58,297 nt of DNA from Megasphaera micronuciformis F0359 (GCF_000165735.1 NZ_GL538181.1:1-58297); one strand, 5' to 3'; numbered from the stretch's first letter, positions 12,552-21,713 are shown. The notes: generated by a model not told the origin, from the letters alone. Program-made: numbers and translations.

Positions 12552-13601
12552 TTATGAACGTTGTATCCGCTCTCCCGTATTCGTATGAATATCCCAAACT
12601 TGACAGTCCGTTTCAACACGCACCGTTCCTTCGGGCAAACTGTTATCTTCCTGCCAGGCTGCTACGATTTTAAACGTTGCGGGTAGTTTCATATTTTCAT
12701 TCTTATATCCCCGCGTACGCGACGTATCGCGACGATTATACCGTATAGTCACACGTCCCGTATGTCCCAAATCTTCCAACAAGAAGCGAATTTGTCGTCC
12801 GTAACGAAGCGAATCGACCATATCCCCCATAGCCGGAGCATAGGCACCCGCAAGAACTTGAAGCCCGTCATCTAAATCGGCCGTAGACTGCAACCCCGTA
12901 CGAATACAAGGTATATGATGCCGCAAAAACAGCTCTTTCATATACGCAGACCGGCGTACGGCCTCGTCTATCGTTAAGGGCTCATAATGACCTCTTCGAT
13001 ACATATCTTCCAGCTCCGTATTGGCAATGACGACAACCGGATATATTCGTGTAAAATCGGGTTCTAAGTTACAAACGGCTTCCGTTGTAGCCGTTAAGCT
13101 TGTCCAATCCTCTCCGGGGAGTCCGGGCATGAGCTGTAAGCCTATTGTAAAGCCGCTCTTTTTCAAGAGAGAGACGGCTCGATAAACATCCTCACTCGTG
13201 TGACCTCGCTTCGCTGCCTGTAATACACGGTCATCCATAGACTGCACGCCCAATTCGACGGTCCTCACTCCGTATCTCTTCAAACGGTTTAAGACCTCGT
13301 CATCTATACAATCGGGCCGAGTCGAACAACGAATGGCTGACACAAGTCCATTTTGCAAAGCTTCATAAGCCGGCTGCAATAATTCTTCTTGAAGAGTTGC
13401 CGATACGGCTGTAAAAGAACCTCCATAAAAAGCAACTTCATAAGCAGCGCCCTTTTTACGTGTATAAGTAGCTATTTTTTGTGCCGTATCGGCCCCTGTA
13501 GGTACCTCGGCCTGCCCCGTTACCGTATGTTGATCACAAAAAACACAGCGATGAGGGCAGCCTAAGTGAGGAATAAAAACGGGGATAATCGATGTTTTCA
13601 T
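12552..13601 (-). CDS. radical SAM protein, Elp3-like
   Basis: A 349-residue radical SAM enzyme. The iron-sulfur motif is CPHRCVFCDQH (CxxxCxxC) near residue 15; FYGGSFTA, RCSTRPDCI and VELGVQSM follow as in Elp3-type and YhcC-like proteins. No acetyltransferase domain is present. The role in the cell is not certain, possibly RNA modification. The start at 13601 has GGAG just upstream; a longer frame would run through the rnc terminator. It is separated from rnc by that terminator and is followed by the split dehydrogenase. Confidence 0.8.
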   Translation of the reverse strand: MKTSIIPVFIPHLGCPHRCVFCDQHTVTGQAEVPTGADTAQKIATYTRKKGAAYEVAFYGGSFTAVSATLQEELLQPAYEALQNGLVSAIRCSTRPDCIDDEVLNRLKRYGVRTVELGVQSMDDRVLQAAKRGHTSEDVYRAVSLLKKSGFTIGLQLMPGLPGEDWTSLTATTEAVCNLEPDFTRIYPVVVIANTELEDMYRRGHYEPLTIDEAVRRSAYMKELFLRHHIPCIRTGLQSTADLDDGLQVLAGAYAPAMGDMVDSLRYGRQIRFLLEDLGHTGRVTIRYNRRDTSRTRGYKNENMKLPATFKIVAAWQEDNSLPEGTVRVETDCQVWDIHTNTGERIQRS

Positions 13602-13611
13602 ATTTTCTCCG

Positions 13612-13641
13612 TAAAAAAGGCCGATGCCGCAGCATCGGCCC
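13612..13641 (-). terminator. terminator after rnc
   Basis: On the minus strand GGCCGATGC and GCATCGGCC form a 9-bp stem followed by TTTTTT. It lies between rnc and the radical SAM gene. Confidence 0.75.
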
Positions 13642-13656
13642 TTCACATATCTTAGC

Positions 13657-14373
13657 TTAGAAGGATAAGGCGTTCATTTTTTCCAATGCCGCATAAGCAG
13701 CATGTTGTTCGGCCGACTTTTTCGTTTTTCCCGAACCCATACCCATAGTCGTTCCGTTTACGATAACTTCCATAAAGAAAGTCTTATTATGATCGGGACC
13801 CTCTTCATGACACAAGTGATACTTAATATCCTGTGCGCCGTCACGCTGAAGTAATTCTTGAAAATACGTTTTATAATCCTTACCGTATATTCCTTTTTCA
13901 ACCAACTGCAAGTATCGTTCCAACTGAGTCAAAATAAAGTCGCGAGCCGCTGAATAAGAACAGTCCATATAGATCGCGCCGACAACAGCTTCAAAGGCGT
14001 CTGCCATAATACTGTTACGCGTACGCCCGCCGGTCAGGGCTTCACCCTTGCCCAGTCTCAGGTAGTCCCCCATATGAAATCCTGCACATACACAGGCAAG
14101 GGGCTCTTCACTGACAATACTGGCTCTGGCCTTCGTCAGATTGCCTTCAGGCATGTCGGGATACCGACGGTATAAGTATTCGCCTACAACCATATCCAGT
14201 ACAGCGTCACCGAGAAACTCGAGTCTTTCATTATGCATACTGTGATGAGTCTTATCTTCATTAGTATAAGACGAATGGGTTAATGCCTGGTCGAGCAGGT
14301 GCCAATCCGTAAACGGCCCGATATTAAGGCGTTTCGTAAAATTTCGCAACTGCTCTCTTCTGGCTTTATTCAT
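13657..14373 (-). CDS. rnc: ribonuclease III
   Basis: A 238-residue double-strand RNA endonuclease that processes rRNA precursors and structured RNAs. The signature HNERLEFLGDAVLDMVVGEYL is near residue 45, the second acidic cluster is DAFEAVVGAIYMD (about 120), and a double-stranded RNA binding domain occupies the last 70 residues (YFQELLQRDG ... GSGKTKKSAEQHAAYAAL). Full length. It follows fabF by 15 bases, which is a common arrangement in Firmicutes. Confidence 0.95.
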   Translation of the reverse strand: MNKARREQLRNFTKRLNIGPFTDWHLLDQALTHSSYTNEDKTHHSMHNERLEFLGDAVLDMVVGEYLYRRYPDMPEGNLTKARASIVSEEPLACVCAGFHMGDYLRLGKGEALTGGRTRNSIMADAFEAVVGAIYMDCSYSAARDFILTQLERYLQLVEKGIYGKDYKTYFQELLQRDGAQDIKYHLCHEEGPDHNKTFFMEVIVNGTTMGMGSGKTKKSAEQHAAYAALEKMNALSF

Positions 14374-14388
14374 ATGTAAACACTTCTT

Positions 14389-15645
14389 TTACGCCTCTGT
14401 GTATTTTTTTAACAACAACGTTGCGTTGTGACCGCCGAATCCGAAGGAATTGGATATAGCCACATTCACGTCTGCATCGACTGCTTTCCCGGGTACATAA
14501 TTAAGTCCCAAAGCCTTTAATTCATCATCCGGTTCCACTAAATTAATCGTAGGATGTACTTTTTTATTTTCAATCGTCAACGCACAAGCTATGGCTTCCA
14601 CGGCTCCGCCGGCACCGAGAAGATGTCCCGTCATGGACTTAGTCGAGCTGATAAGCAACTGTTTAGCATGGTCGCCGAAGAGGCGTGCCACAGCCAACGA
14701 TTCGTTCAGATCGTTTAAGTGAGTAGATGTACCGTGTGCATTAACATAGTCCACGTCTTCTACGGAAAGGCCCGCATCATCAATAGCCAGCTTCATACAC
14801 TTGGATTGCTGTAAGCCTTCAGGCGCCGGCGCCGTAATGTGATATGCGTCGGCATTGCTACCGTAACCGGCAACTTCACAATAAATGTGAGCACCTCGTT
14901 TTTTAGCATGTTCCAATTCTTCCAGAACGACAACGCCTGCCCCTTCACCCATAACAAAACCGTCACGATCTTTATCGAACGGTCGCGATGCGTGTACGGG
15001 GTCATCATTTCTCGTAGACAATGCTTTCATGGCTCCGAATCCGGCTACAGCCCCGGGAGACACTGCCGCTTCCGTACCGCCCGCTACGGCTGCATCCAGT
15101 TCACCGCGTTGAATCATGCGGAATGCATCGCCGATAGAGTTCGTTCCGGTAGCGCAAGCCGTAACGACACTGGCACAGTGGCCTTGTAAGCCGAAGGTAA
15201 TCGAAACTTGCCCCGATGCCATGTTGGCAATCATCTTGGGGACGACGAAAGGATTGACACGAGACGGGCCTTTTTCAAAAAGTCCCTTATACAAATTATG
15301 CAATGTTTCCATACCGCCGATACCCGTACCGATAATCGTTCCTATACGGTCGCGATTTTCAGCATCTAAATTCATGCCCGAGTCATCAAGAGCCAATTTC
15401 GTAGCCGCCACGGCATATTGAGTGGACGGATCCATATGCCGAGCTTCCTTGCGGTCAATGCCGTATTGAGTAACGTCAAAGTCCTTTACTTCCCCGGCAA
15501 TACGGGTCGTATACTCGGTTGCATCAAAGTGCGTAATCGGACCGATACCGCTCTTCCCGGACACTAATGACTCCCAGAAAACGTCTTTACCGTTACCGAC
15601 AGGTGAGATTACGCCCAAACCGGTAATTACTACTCGTTTTTCCAA
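14389..15645 (-). CDS. fabF: beta-ketoacyl-ACP synthase II
   Basis: A 418-residue condensing enzyme that elongates acyl-ACP with malonyl-ACP. The Cys-His-His triad is visible as VVTACATGTNSIG, VNAHGTSTHLND and STKSMTGHLLGAGG. Glycine-rich SFGFGGHNATLLL ends the protein. TTG 15645 is preferred because GAGGTG lies six bases upstream; GTG 15654 is the longer alternative. Last fatty-acid gene of the FapR operon. Confidence 0.93.
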   Translation of the reverse strand: MEKRVVITGLGVISPVGNGKDVFWESLVSGKSGIGPITHFDATEYTTRIAGEVKDFDVTQYGIDRKEARHMDPSTQYAVAATKLALDDSGMNLDAENRDRIGTIIGTGIGGMETLHNLYKGLFEKGPSRVNPFVVPKMIANMASGQVSITFGLQGHCASVVTACATGTNSIGDAFRMIQRGELDAAVAGGTEAAVSPGAVAGFGAMKALSTRNDDPVHASRPFDKDRDGFVMGEGAGVVVLEELEHAKKRGAHIYCEVAGYGSNADAYHITAPAPEGLQQSKCMKLAIDDAGLSVEDVDYVNAHGTSTHLNDLNESLAVARLFGDHAKQLLISSTKSMTGHLLGAGGAVEAIACALTIENKKVHPTINLVEPDDELKALGLNYVPGKAVDADVNVAISNSFGFGGHNATLLLKKYTEA

Positions 15646-15681
15646 AGTATTCACCTCATCATTTTGAAAATCAGTCGTGAC

Positions 15682-16638
15682 TTATTCGGGAATCGCTTCC
15701 GTCTCACGCTTAAGATACGCAAAAATTTCCTTAACACTCAAGATTTCATGAATCTCCTGCATTCGCCGACCCGAGAAAACAAGACCCGTTTCGACATCGC
15801 CTTGCTGCGCTCGTGTCAAAGCTCGAATGATACAGTACTTATGACTGCATTTTTTCAGACACGTATCACAGACTTCCGGTTTAGGCGCATGATCCGCCAA
15901 AATCCGTTCGGAAAAAGGGGTCCTGATAGCCTGTCCGGGCAATCCTACGGGACTATGCACAAGAACAAAATCCTCAGGGTTATTGGCTCGCAAGTAGACT
16001 TTCTTCAATTCATCCGAGCTGTTTGCCTCTTCACTGGCTGCGAAACGACTGCCCATTTGGACGCCGTTAGCACCAAGGCGCAACATTTCAACAATGTCTT
16101 CACCGTGCAATACACCGCCTGCACCGATGACGGGCAAATCGACAGCCGCTCTGACTTCAGGAACGATTTCCCTACTGGAACGACTCGTGCCCAAATGGCC
16201 ACCCGCTTCGGCACCTTCTACGACAATAGCCGCAGCGCCGAGGGATTGTGATATTTTAGCTAATTTTGCAGATGAAACGATGGGTACAATAGGGGTACCC
16301 GAATCTTTTCCCAATGCAAACATATCTCGGGAAAAGCCCGCTCCTGCAACAATCAGATCGATTCCTTCTTCAATAGCAGTGGTTACAATGCTGTGAAATT
16401 CACGAGCCGCAACCATTACATTAATTCCTATTATTCCGCCGGGAGATAATCTTCTCGCCAAACGGATTTCAGATCGTAATTCTTCAAAGGGCATTCCCGA
16501 TGCCGCTATCAATCCGATACCGCCTTCGTTGGCAACAGCTGAGGCCAACTTGGCCGTCGATAAACGAATTGCCATGCCGCCTTGTACAATAGGCACTTTC
16601 GCAATGAGCTTACCAATTTTTAATTCAGGCAGCTTCAC
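15682..16638 (-). CDS. fabK: enoyl-ACP reductase II (FabK-like flavin oxidoreductase)
   Basis: A 318-residue FMN TIM-barrel protein of the FabK / nitronate monooxygenase family. PIVQGGMAIRLS, GIIGINVMVA, VVEGAEAGGHLG and VIGAGGVLHGEDI (phosphate-binding glycines) are the key stretches. Its place between acpP and fabF argues for the enoyl reduction step of fatty-acid synthesis. Near residue 270 it carries CDTCLKKCSHKYC (C-x2-C-x3-C-x4-C), not needed in pneumococcal FabK, so a metal site or a different substrate is possible. GTG 16638 follows GGAGG. Confidence 0.8.
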   Translation of the reverse strand: MKLPELKIGKLIAKVPIVQGGMAIRLSTAKLASAVANEGGIGLIAASGMPFEELRSEIRLARRLSPGGIIGINVMVAAREFHSIVTTAIEEGIDLIVAGAGFSRDMFALGKDSGTPIVPIVSSAKLAKISQSLGAAAIVVEGAEAGGHLGTSRSSREIVPEVRAAVDLPVIGAGGVLHGEDIVEMLRLGANGVQMGSRFAASEEANSSDELKKVYLRANNPEDFVLVHSPVGLPGQAIRTPFSERILADHAPKPEVCDTCLKKCSHKYCIIRALTRAQQGDVETGLVFSGRRMQEIHEILSVKEIFAYLKRETEAIPE

Positions 16639-16653
16639 TCTGTTTTCCTCCAA

Positions 16654-16715
16654 TCAAGATCCCGTCAGGGGAAGTGCTCACCGGCCCTTCCCCGGCGGCG
16701 GGTCTTATTGCATAC
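16654..16715 (-). other. structured acpP-fabK intergenic region
   Basis: On the minus strand GGGGAAG and CTTCCCC form a 7-bp stem flanked by CCCG/CGGG. No T-run follows. It may stabilise the acpP message or limit read-through into fabK. Confidence 0.35.
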
Positions 16716-16961
16716 TTACGCTTTCTTTTCCTTTTCGATATAATCAACCGTATCTTGAACGGTTTTGATTTTTTCTGCAACATCGTCAGGGATTTCAATA
16801 TTGAATTCTTCTTCGAAAGCCATGATCAATTCTACGATGTCCAAGGAGTCAGCGCCTAAATCGTCGATATATGCAGCTTCCAACTTGACTTCTTTTTCAT
16901 CAACGCCGAGCTGTTCTACAACGATACCTTTAACTTTCTCAAAAGTTGCTTGTTCGCTCAT
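16716..16961 (-). CDS. acpP: acyl carrier protein
   Basis: An 81-residue acidic carrier protein. Phosphopantetheine attaches to Ser in the [20 protein letters not shown] motif (split as [20 protein letters not shown]), near residue 39. GGGGGTGA lies before the ATG. It is in the middle of the fatty-acid operon, after fabG. Confidence 0.96.
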   Translation of the reverse strand: MSEQATFEKVKGIVVEQLGVDEKEVKLEAAYIDDLGADSLDIVELIMAFEEEFNIEIPDDVAEKIKTVQDTVDYIEKEKKA

Positions 16962-17011
16962 CTTACTTCACCCCCTTTCGATGTGGTATAGACTAAGCCT
17001 AGTCTATGTTA

Positions 17012-17755
17012 TTACATTACCATGCCGCCGTCAACATTCAGAGTCTGACCGGTAATGTAACCTGCCTTTTGTGATGCCAGGAAGACGACTGCTTGAGCCA
17101 CTTCTTCCGGTGCTGCCGTGCGACCCAGCGGAATAGATTTTATCATTTCTTCTTTTACCGCATCGGATAAAACGGCCGTCATATCCGTATCGATACAACC
17201 GGGAGCCACGGCGTTTACGCGAATATTTCGCGATGCCAATTCTTTAGCTACCGACTTTGTAAAGCCGATAACGCCGGCCTTTGCCGCCGCATAGTTGGCC
17301 TGCCCCGCATTGCCCGTTTCACCTACAACGGAAGTCATGTTAATGATTGATCCGCTACGTTGTTTCATCATAATCTTCGTAACGGCTTTCGTGCAATTAT
17401 ACACGCCGGTCAAATTCGTGCTCAAGACGGCATCCCAGTCTTCTCGCTTCATGCGCATAAGCAATCCGTCGCGCGTAATGCCCGCATTATTAACAAAAAC
17501 ATCGATTGTACCGAGCTTTTCGTGCACCATTTTAACCATATCCGTTACGGCGGCTTCATCAGCTACATCGCACTGCACGGCAAAAGCCTTTCCGCCCGCC
17601 TCTTCAATAGCGCGGACCGTGTCTTCCGCCGCTTTTGTATTGCCGGCATAAATAACAGCTACCGTCGCACCTTCAGCCGCCAAAGCTTCGGCTACAGCTC
17701 TGCCGATACCGCGGGAGCCGCCGGTAACGACGGCGCCTTTATTTTCTAAAAGCAT
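17012..17755 (-). CDS. fabG: 3-oxoacyl-ACP reductase
   Basis: A 247-residue short-chain dehydrogenase that reduces 3-ketoacyl-ACP with NADPH. TGGSRGIGRAVAEAL binds the cofactor, NNAG is present (VFVNNAGITRDGLL), and the catalytic Ser-Tyr-Lys appear in MTSVVGETGNAGQ and YAAAKAG. AGGAGG lies before the ATG and only one base separates it from fabD. Confidence 0.95.
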   Translation of the reverse strand: MLLENKGAVVTGGSRGIGRAVAEALAAEGATVAVIYAGNTKAAEDTVRAIEEAGGKAFAVQCDVADEAAVTDMVKMVHEKLGTIDVFVNNAGITRDGLLMRMKREDWDAVLSTNLTGVYNCTKAVTKIMMKQRSGSIINMTSVVGETGNAGQANYAAAKAGVIGFTKSVAKELASRNIRVNAVAPGCIDTDMTAVLSDAVKEEMIKSIPLGRTAAPEEVAQAVVFLASQKAGYITGQTLNVDGGMVM

Positions 17756-17756
17756 C

Positions 17757-18698
17757 CTAGTTTCCTCCTGCCAAGAAGTCGACCGTCTTTTTCAACGACG
17801 GTATATCTTCCGTATTTTCACTGTGAATGGTCTTATCAATTTTACGATTAAAACCGCACAAGGTTTTTCCCGGTCCCACTTCTACAAAGGTATCGGCACC
17901 GAAAGTCTGCATGGTTTGCACACATTTAACCCAGAGCACGGGACTGGCTGCCTGTTTTACCAAAGAAGCCTTAATATCCGCCGCCGTCCGTTCTATTTCA
18001 CCGTTTACATTGGCTACGACGGGAATGACCGCGTCGCGAATCGTAATAGTATCCAAGACTTCCGCCAACCGTTCTGCAGCCGGTTGCATCAGCGTGCTGT
18101 GGAAAGGAGCACTGACATTCAGCATGACGGCTCTCTTCGCACCCGCTTCTTTCATAGATTCTACGGCCTGTTCAACAGCCTTCGTCGCTCCGGCAATAAC
18201 AATCTGCCCGGGGCAATTAAAGTTTACGGCTTCCACCGTTGATCCCTGTGTCGAAATCTGAGTGCAGATAGACTTTATTTTCTCTTCATCCAAGCCCAGA
18301 ATCGCCGCCATAGCTCCTTCTCCCAAAGGAACGGCTTCTTGCATAAACTGTCCACGTAAGCGAACAGTCCGTACGGCATCGGTAAAATCCAAAGATCCGG
18401 CCGCTACCAGAGCCGAATATTCACCTAAGCTGTGTCCGGCTACAATGTCGGGCTGAAAACCTTCTTCTTTGAGCACGAGATTACACGCCGTGCTGGCCGT
18501 TAAAATGGCCGGTTGTGTATTGTACGTGAGCATCAATTCTTCATCGGGACCCTCAAAGCAAAGCTTCGTCAATGAAAAACCCAATGCGTCATCGCTTTCT
18601 TCGAAAAGTTGTCGTACAGATGCATACGAGTCGTACAAGTCTTTGACCATCCCTACTTTTTGTGCCCCCTGTCCGGGGAAAACGAATGCTTTTTTCAT
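17757..18698 (-). CDS. fabD: malonyl-CoA:ACP transacylase
   Basis: A 313-residue enzyme that loads malonate on ACP. FPGQGAQKVGM at the N-terminus, the nucleophile elbow GHSLGEYSALVA near residue 90, the substrate Arg in RTVRLRGQFMQ and the catalytic His in VSAPFHSTLM are all present. AAGGAG lies nine bases before the ATG. It is 15 bases from fabH. Confidence 0.95.
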   Translation of the reverse strand: MKKAFVFPGQGAQKVGMVKDLYDSYASVRQLFEESDDALGFSLTKLCFEGPDEELMLTYNTQPAILTASTACNLVLKEEGFQPDIVAGHSLGEYSALVAAGSLDFTDAVRTVRLRGQFMQEAVPLGEGAMAAILGLDEEKIKSICTQISTQGSTVEAVNFNCPGQIVIAGATKAVEQAVESMKEAGAKRAVMLNVSAPFHSTLMQPAAERLAEVLDTITIRDAVIPVVANVNGEIERTAADIKASLVKQAASPVLWVKCVQTMQTFGADTFVEVGPGKTLCGFNRKIDKTIHSENTEDIPSLKKTVDFLAGGN

Positions 18699-18713
18699 GA
18701 GCTCACTCCTTTA

Positions 18714-19709
18714 TTAATACCATTTCATGACCATTCCGGCCCAAGTCAGTCCGGCACCGAATCCGGTAAGAACCACAATATCACCGCGCTTGATACGGCC
18801 TTCCCGATGGGCTTCATCCAAAGCTATGGGGATGGAGGCTCCCGATGTATTGGCGTACTTATCGATGTTGACAAACACCTTTTCCATAGGTAAATCCAAT
18901 CGTTTAGCTGCCGACTGGATAATCCGAATGTTCGCCTGATGAGGTACGAGAATGTCAATCTCACTCTTGTCGATACCTGCTCTTTCCAAAGCTTTTTCCG
19001 CCGTCTGTCCCATGACCTTGACAGCAAATTTATATACTTCTTTACCGTCCATATGAACATACGTAAGGCCTTTTTCACGTGCTTCATCAGTCGGCAACAC
19101 AGCCGTGCCGCTGGCCGGAATGTTGAGATACTTACCGCCGTTTCCGTCAGCTCCCATATCCATGCCGAGAATACCGTATCCTTCCGGCACAGGACCTAAG
19201 ACGGCTGCGCCGGCACCGTCACCGAAAAGAACGCAGGTATTGCGGTCTTTAAAGTTTAACACGCGACTGAGAATCTCGGCTCCTATAACGAGAACCCGTT
19301 TATACATGCCCGTTTCAATATATTGTGTCGCCGTAATCACTCCGTAAGCAAAACCGGAGCAAGCGGCGTATAAATCGAAAACAGCTGCATTCTTAGCCCC
19401 TAAATTAGCCTGTACAATACATGCTGCTGAAGGAATCGTCATATCGGGTGTCAAGGTGCAGACAATAATCAGGTCAAGATCTTCCGCTGCCGTTCCGGAC
19501 TGTTCCAAAGCCTGTCGTGCCGCTTCAGTACACAAGTCGGACGTATTCACACCCTCCGGTGCAAAATGCCGTTGCTTAATGCCCGTACGCGTACTGATCC
19601 ATTCGTCTGACGTGTCGACGATTTTTTCCATATCCGCATTGGTTACTATATTATGGGGAACACAATGGCCCGTTCCCAAAATACCGGCTCCGTTAAGCTT
19701 CACTTTCAT
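18714..19709 (-). CDS. fabH: beta-ketoacyl-ACP synthase III
   Basis: A 331-residue initiating condensing enzyme (acetyl-CoA plus malonyl-ACP). The Cys is in LYAACSGFAYG (near 110), His in PHQANIRI and Asn in YANTSGASIP. The ATG at 19709 overlaps the end of plsX by 17 bases and is preceded by GAGGGG; a longer frame from 19730 is not supported. Confidence 0.95.
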   Translation of the reverse strand: MKVKLNGAGILGTGHCVPHNIVTNADMEKIVDTSDEWISTRTGIKQRHFAPEGVNTSDLCTEAARQALEQSGTAAEDLDLIIVCTLTPDMTIPSAACIVQANLGAKNAAVFDLYAACSGFAYGVITATQYIETGMYKRVLVIGAEILSRVLNFKDRNTCVLFGDGAGAAVLGPVPEGYGILGMDMGADGNGGKYLNIPASGTAVLPTDEAREKGLTYVHMDGKEVYKFAVKVMGQTAEKALERAGIDKSEIDILVPHQANIRIIQSAAKRLDLPMEKVFVNIDKYANTSGASIPIALDEAHREGRIKRGDIVVLTGFGAGLTWAGMVMKWY

Positions 19710-20715
19710 CCTCTTGCCCCTCTTCTTCAATACTTGACCGAATATGGCCGACTACATCCTCTTCTACCAATTCACCTGCTACGCGAACGGCATGTCGAAT
19801 CGTCTTGGCCTTTGAACTGCCGTGACAGATAATAAAGCTGCCGTCAACACCGAGCAACGGTGCTCCGCCATATTCCGTAAAATCAAGTCGTTTTTTCAAA
19901 TGCTTGAAGGCCGGCATGACGGCCATAGCTCCAAGTTTCGCCAAAATTCCGCCCTTACGAATAGAATCTTTAACCAGTTGCATGATAAAGAGTGCGATAC
20001 CCTCGCCGAATTTCAAAATAACATTTCCTACGAATCCGTCACAGACAACTACATCCACAATACCTTCCGTAATATCACGACCTTCTATATTGCCGTAAAA
20101 AGAAATGGTCTTTGTGGCTTCCAGCATAGGATACGTCGTTTGGGATAATTCATTACCCTTCGACGCTTCCGCTCCGATATTAAGCAAGCCTATTTTCGGC
20201 GACTCGATATTAAAGATATATTTTGCATAATGGGTTCCCATAATGGCCGCTTGTACAAGATGTTTAGGTTTACTGTCCGAATTGGCTCCTGAATCCAAAA
20301 GAACACTCACACCTTTTTTAGACGGAATAGGAGTCGCAATACAGGGTCGTTCAATACCCTTAATACGCCCTAATCCCAATAAGGCCGCCGTAACGGCAGC
20401 GCCGGTGCTTCCCGGGGCTACAACGGCATCACAGACGCCCTCTTTTACCAGGCGGGTTGCCACTACAATAGATGCATCCTTTTTCTTACGAATAGCTTGT
20501 GCCGGATGTTCATCCATTTCAATGACTTCCGCTGCATGAACGATCGTAAGTCGTTCCGATTCTTCGGCTCCGTGGTCGGCCATGACCTTACGTATTTTCT
20601 TTTCATCTCCTACGAGGACAACATCATACTTATATGCCTTAACCGCTTCAATGGCTCCGAGAACCACTTCTTCCGGTGCATAGTCGCCACCCATAGCATC
20701 GACTGCTATTTTCAT
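19693..20715 (-). CDS. plsX: phosphate acyltransferase PlsX
   Basis: A 340-residue enzyme that converts acyl-ACP to acyl-phosphate, the first step of the PlsX/PlsY phospholipid route. IAVDAMGGDYAPEEVV at the start, LLNIGAEASKGNEL and VVCDGFVGNVILK are its landmarks. It links FapR-controlled fatty-acid synthesis to membrane lipid synthesis. It lies 14 bases after fapR and overlaps fabH. Confidence 0.95.
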   Translation of the reverse strand: MKIAVDAMGGDYAPEEVVLGAIEAVKAYKYDVVLVGDEKKIRKVMADHGAEESERLTIVHAAEVIEMDEHPAQAIRKKKDASIVVATRLVKEGVCDAVVAPGSTGAAVTAALLGLGRIKGIERPCIATPIPSKKGVSVLLDSGANSDSKPKHLVQAAIMGTHYAKYIFNIESPKIGLLNIGAEASKGNELSQTTYPMLEATKTISFYGNIEGRDITEGIVDVVVCDGFVGNVILKFGEGIALFIMQLVKDSIRKGGILAKLGAMAVMPAFKHLKKRLDFTEYGGAPLLGVDGSFIICHGSSKAKTIRHAVRVAGELVEEDVVGHIRSSIEEEGQEDESEA

Positions 20716-20729
20716 GCGTATCGCCCCTG

Positions 20730-21272
20730 TTACTCTAATGATTCAATAATAAACTTAGCCCGAAATACTTCTTTCGCGTTTTTGCGAATTTTTACCCATA
20801 CATATCGTTTATCATCCCGTCTACGAATGACTTCGGCTCTGGCGACCAGTTTGTCTCCTACCGTAACGGGTTGCTTATATTTTACATTGCCTACAGCCAT
20901 AATACAAACGGGTATATTGACAACGGCCTTAGCCAACGAGCCTGCCTGCGCATATAAATACTGCGATTTAACGATATGTGCCTCGTCAACCATATCCTCA
21001 GTAGCCGTCATAACGGATATACCGCTTTCTCCGGGAACACATTCCACCAACTCTCCGAGTACACCGGCCAATTTCGTTTCCGGTCCGGCCGCTACGGCCC
21101 GTTGCTTAATGCGAATACGTAATTCAGGTATCCCCAAAGCCATGCGATCCAACCGTATAGTCGCAATGCTGACGGAAAATTCCTCAGCCAACTCTTCATC
21201 ATTGATGAAAGGATTTTCCTCTATTCTCTTTTTCAGCAATTCATGCCGTTCATCTCGTCCCGTTCTCGCCAT
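20730..21272 (-). CDS. fapR: fatty-acid synthesis repressor FapR
   Basis: A 180-residue regulator. Residues 1-60 form a DeoR-like helix-turn-helix (ERHELLKKRIEENPFINDEELAEEF split across two helices, SVSIATIRLDRMALGIPELR). The C-terminal hot-dog domain binds malonyl-CoA. Known FapR represses fab genes until malonyl-CoA builds up. It is the first gene of the operon and a matching palindrome lies in its own leader (21288-21304), so autoregulation is likely. Confidence 0.92.
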   Translation of the reverse strand: MARTGRDERHELLKKRIEENPFINDEELAEEFSVSIATIRLDRMALGIPELRIRIKQRAVAAGPETKLAGVLGELVECVPGESGISVMTATEDMVDEAHIVKSQYLYAQAGSLAKAVVNIPVCIMAVGNVKYKQPVTVGDKLVARAEVIRRRDDKRYVWVKIRKNAKEVFRAKFIIESLE

Positions 21273-21287
21273 GATGTCACCCTAGTT

Positions 21288-21304
21288 TTATGACCAAGTG
21301 TTAA
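21288..21304. promoter_or_regulatory. probable FapR operator
   Basis: Minus strand TTAACACTTGGTCATAA is a partial palindrome (TTA-N2-AC-TTG-GT-N2-TAA). It lies about 11 to 27 bases after the predicted start point of the fapR promoter, where binding would block transcription. It is related in layout but not identical to the Bacillus FapR box. Confidence 0.5.
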
Positions 21305-21321
21305 TAGTACATACTATGAGA

Positions 21322-21350
21322 ATTATATATTGTTTTCCCTCTTTTGGCAA
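21322..21350 (-). promoter_or_regulatory. fapR operon promoter
   Basis: Minus strand TTGCCA (21345-21350) and TATAAT (21322-21327) are 17 bases apart. This is the only good promoter before the eight-gene fatty-acid cluster. Confidence 0.7.
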
Positions 21351-21351
21351 G

Positions 21352-21406
21352 AAAAAAGTATGCATACAGCGTCTTCACTCATACGAAAAACGCCACATGC
21401 ATACTT
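21352..21406 (-). terminator. terminator after ydbC-like gene
   Basis: AAGTATGCAT pairs with ATGCATACTT (21397-21406 with 21356-21365), with an inner GCGT/ACGC pair, and a run of T on the minus strand follows. Confidence 0.65.
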
Positions 21407-21411
21407 CTATT

Positions 21412-21642
21412 TTAATATTTGTCGAAATCCATATCATTTAAAATATCTTTCAACTTCATTAATTCTTCTTTAGTTAACGTAATACCTTTTGTCATAGCCT
21501 GATAATCGGGATCCCAGGAACGCAAATCAAACTTGGCCGCACGATTGTTCCAACTGATATACGTCAGTTCTTTGCGCCAACCGTCCTTGTTTTCCGATAA
21601 GGTGCCGCAAATATCTTCAATATTGAAATTAAGCTGTACCAT
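21412..21642 (-). CDS. YdbC/PC4-like ssDNA-binding protein
   Basis: A 76-residue protein of the YdbC group of PC4 (transcriptional coactivator p15) proteins. The pattern GTLSENKDGWRKELTYISWN, then KFDLRSWDPDY and MTKGITLTKEEL matches it closely. Such proteins bind single-stranded DNA as dimers; the exact role is unknown. It has its own promoter (21714-21741), a leader hairpin (GCGGT/ACCGC around 21662-21680) and a terminator. Confidence 0.85.
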   Translation of the reverse strand: MVQLNFNIEDICGTLSENKDGWRKELTYISWNNRAAKFDLRSWDPDYQAMTKGITLTKEELMKLKDILNDMDFDKY

Positions 21643-21713
21643 ACTTTCTATCTCCTCTACAGGCGGTTTTAAGACCGCTAATATTTTTTTACTAAAAATC
21701 AGTGTTATATGTT

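Noticed and set aside
14839-20539. Many long plus-strand open frames opposite the fab genes
   Set aside because: They are shadows of well-recognised minus-strand genes, have no ribosome sites and resemble no family.
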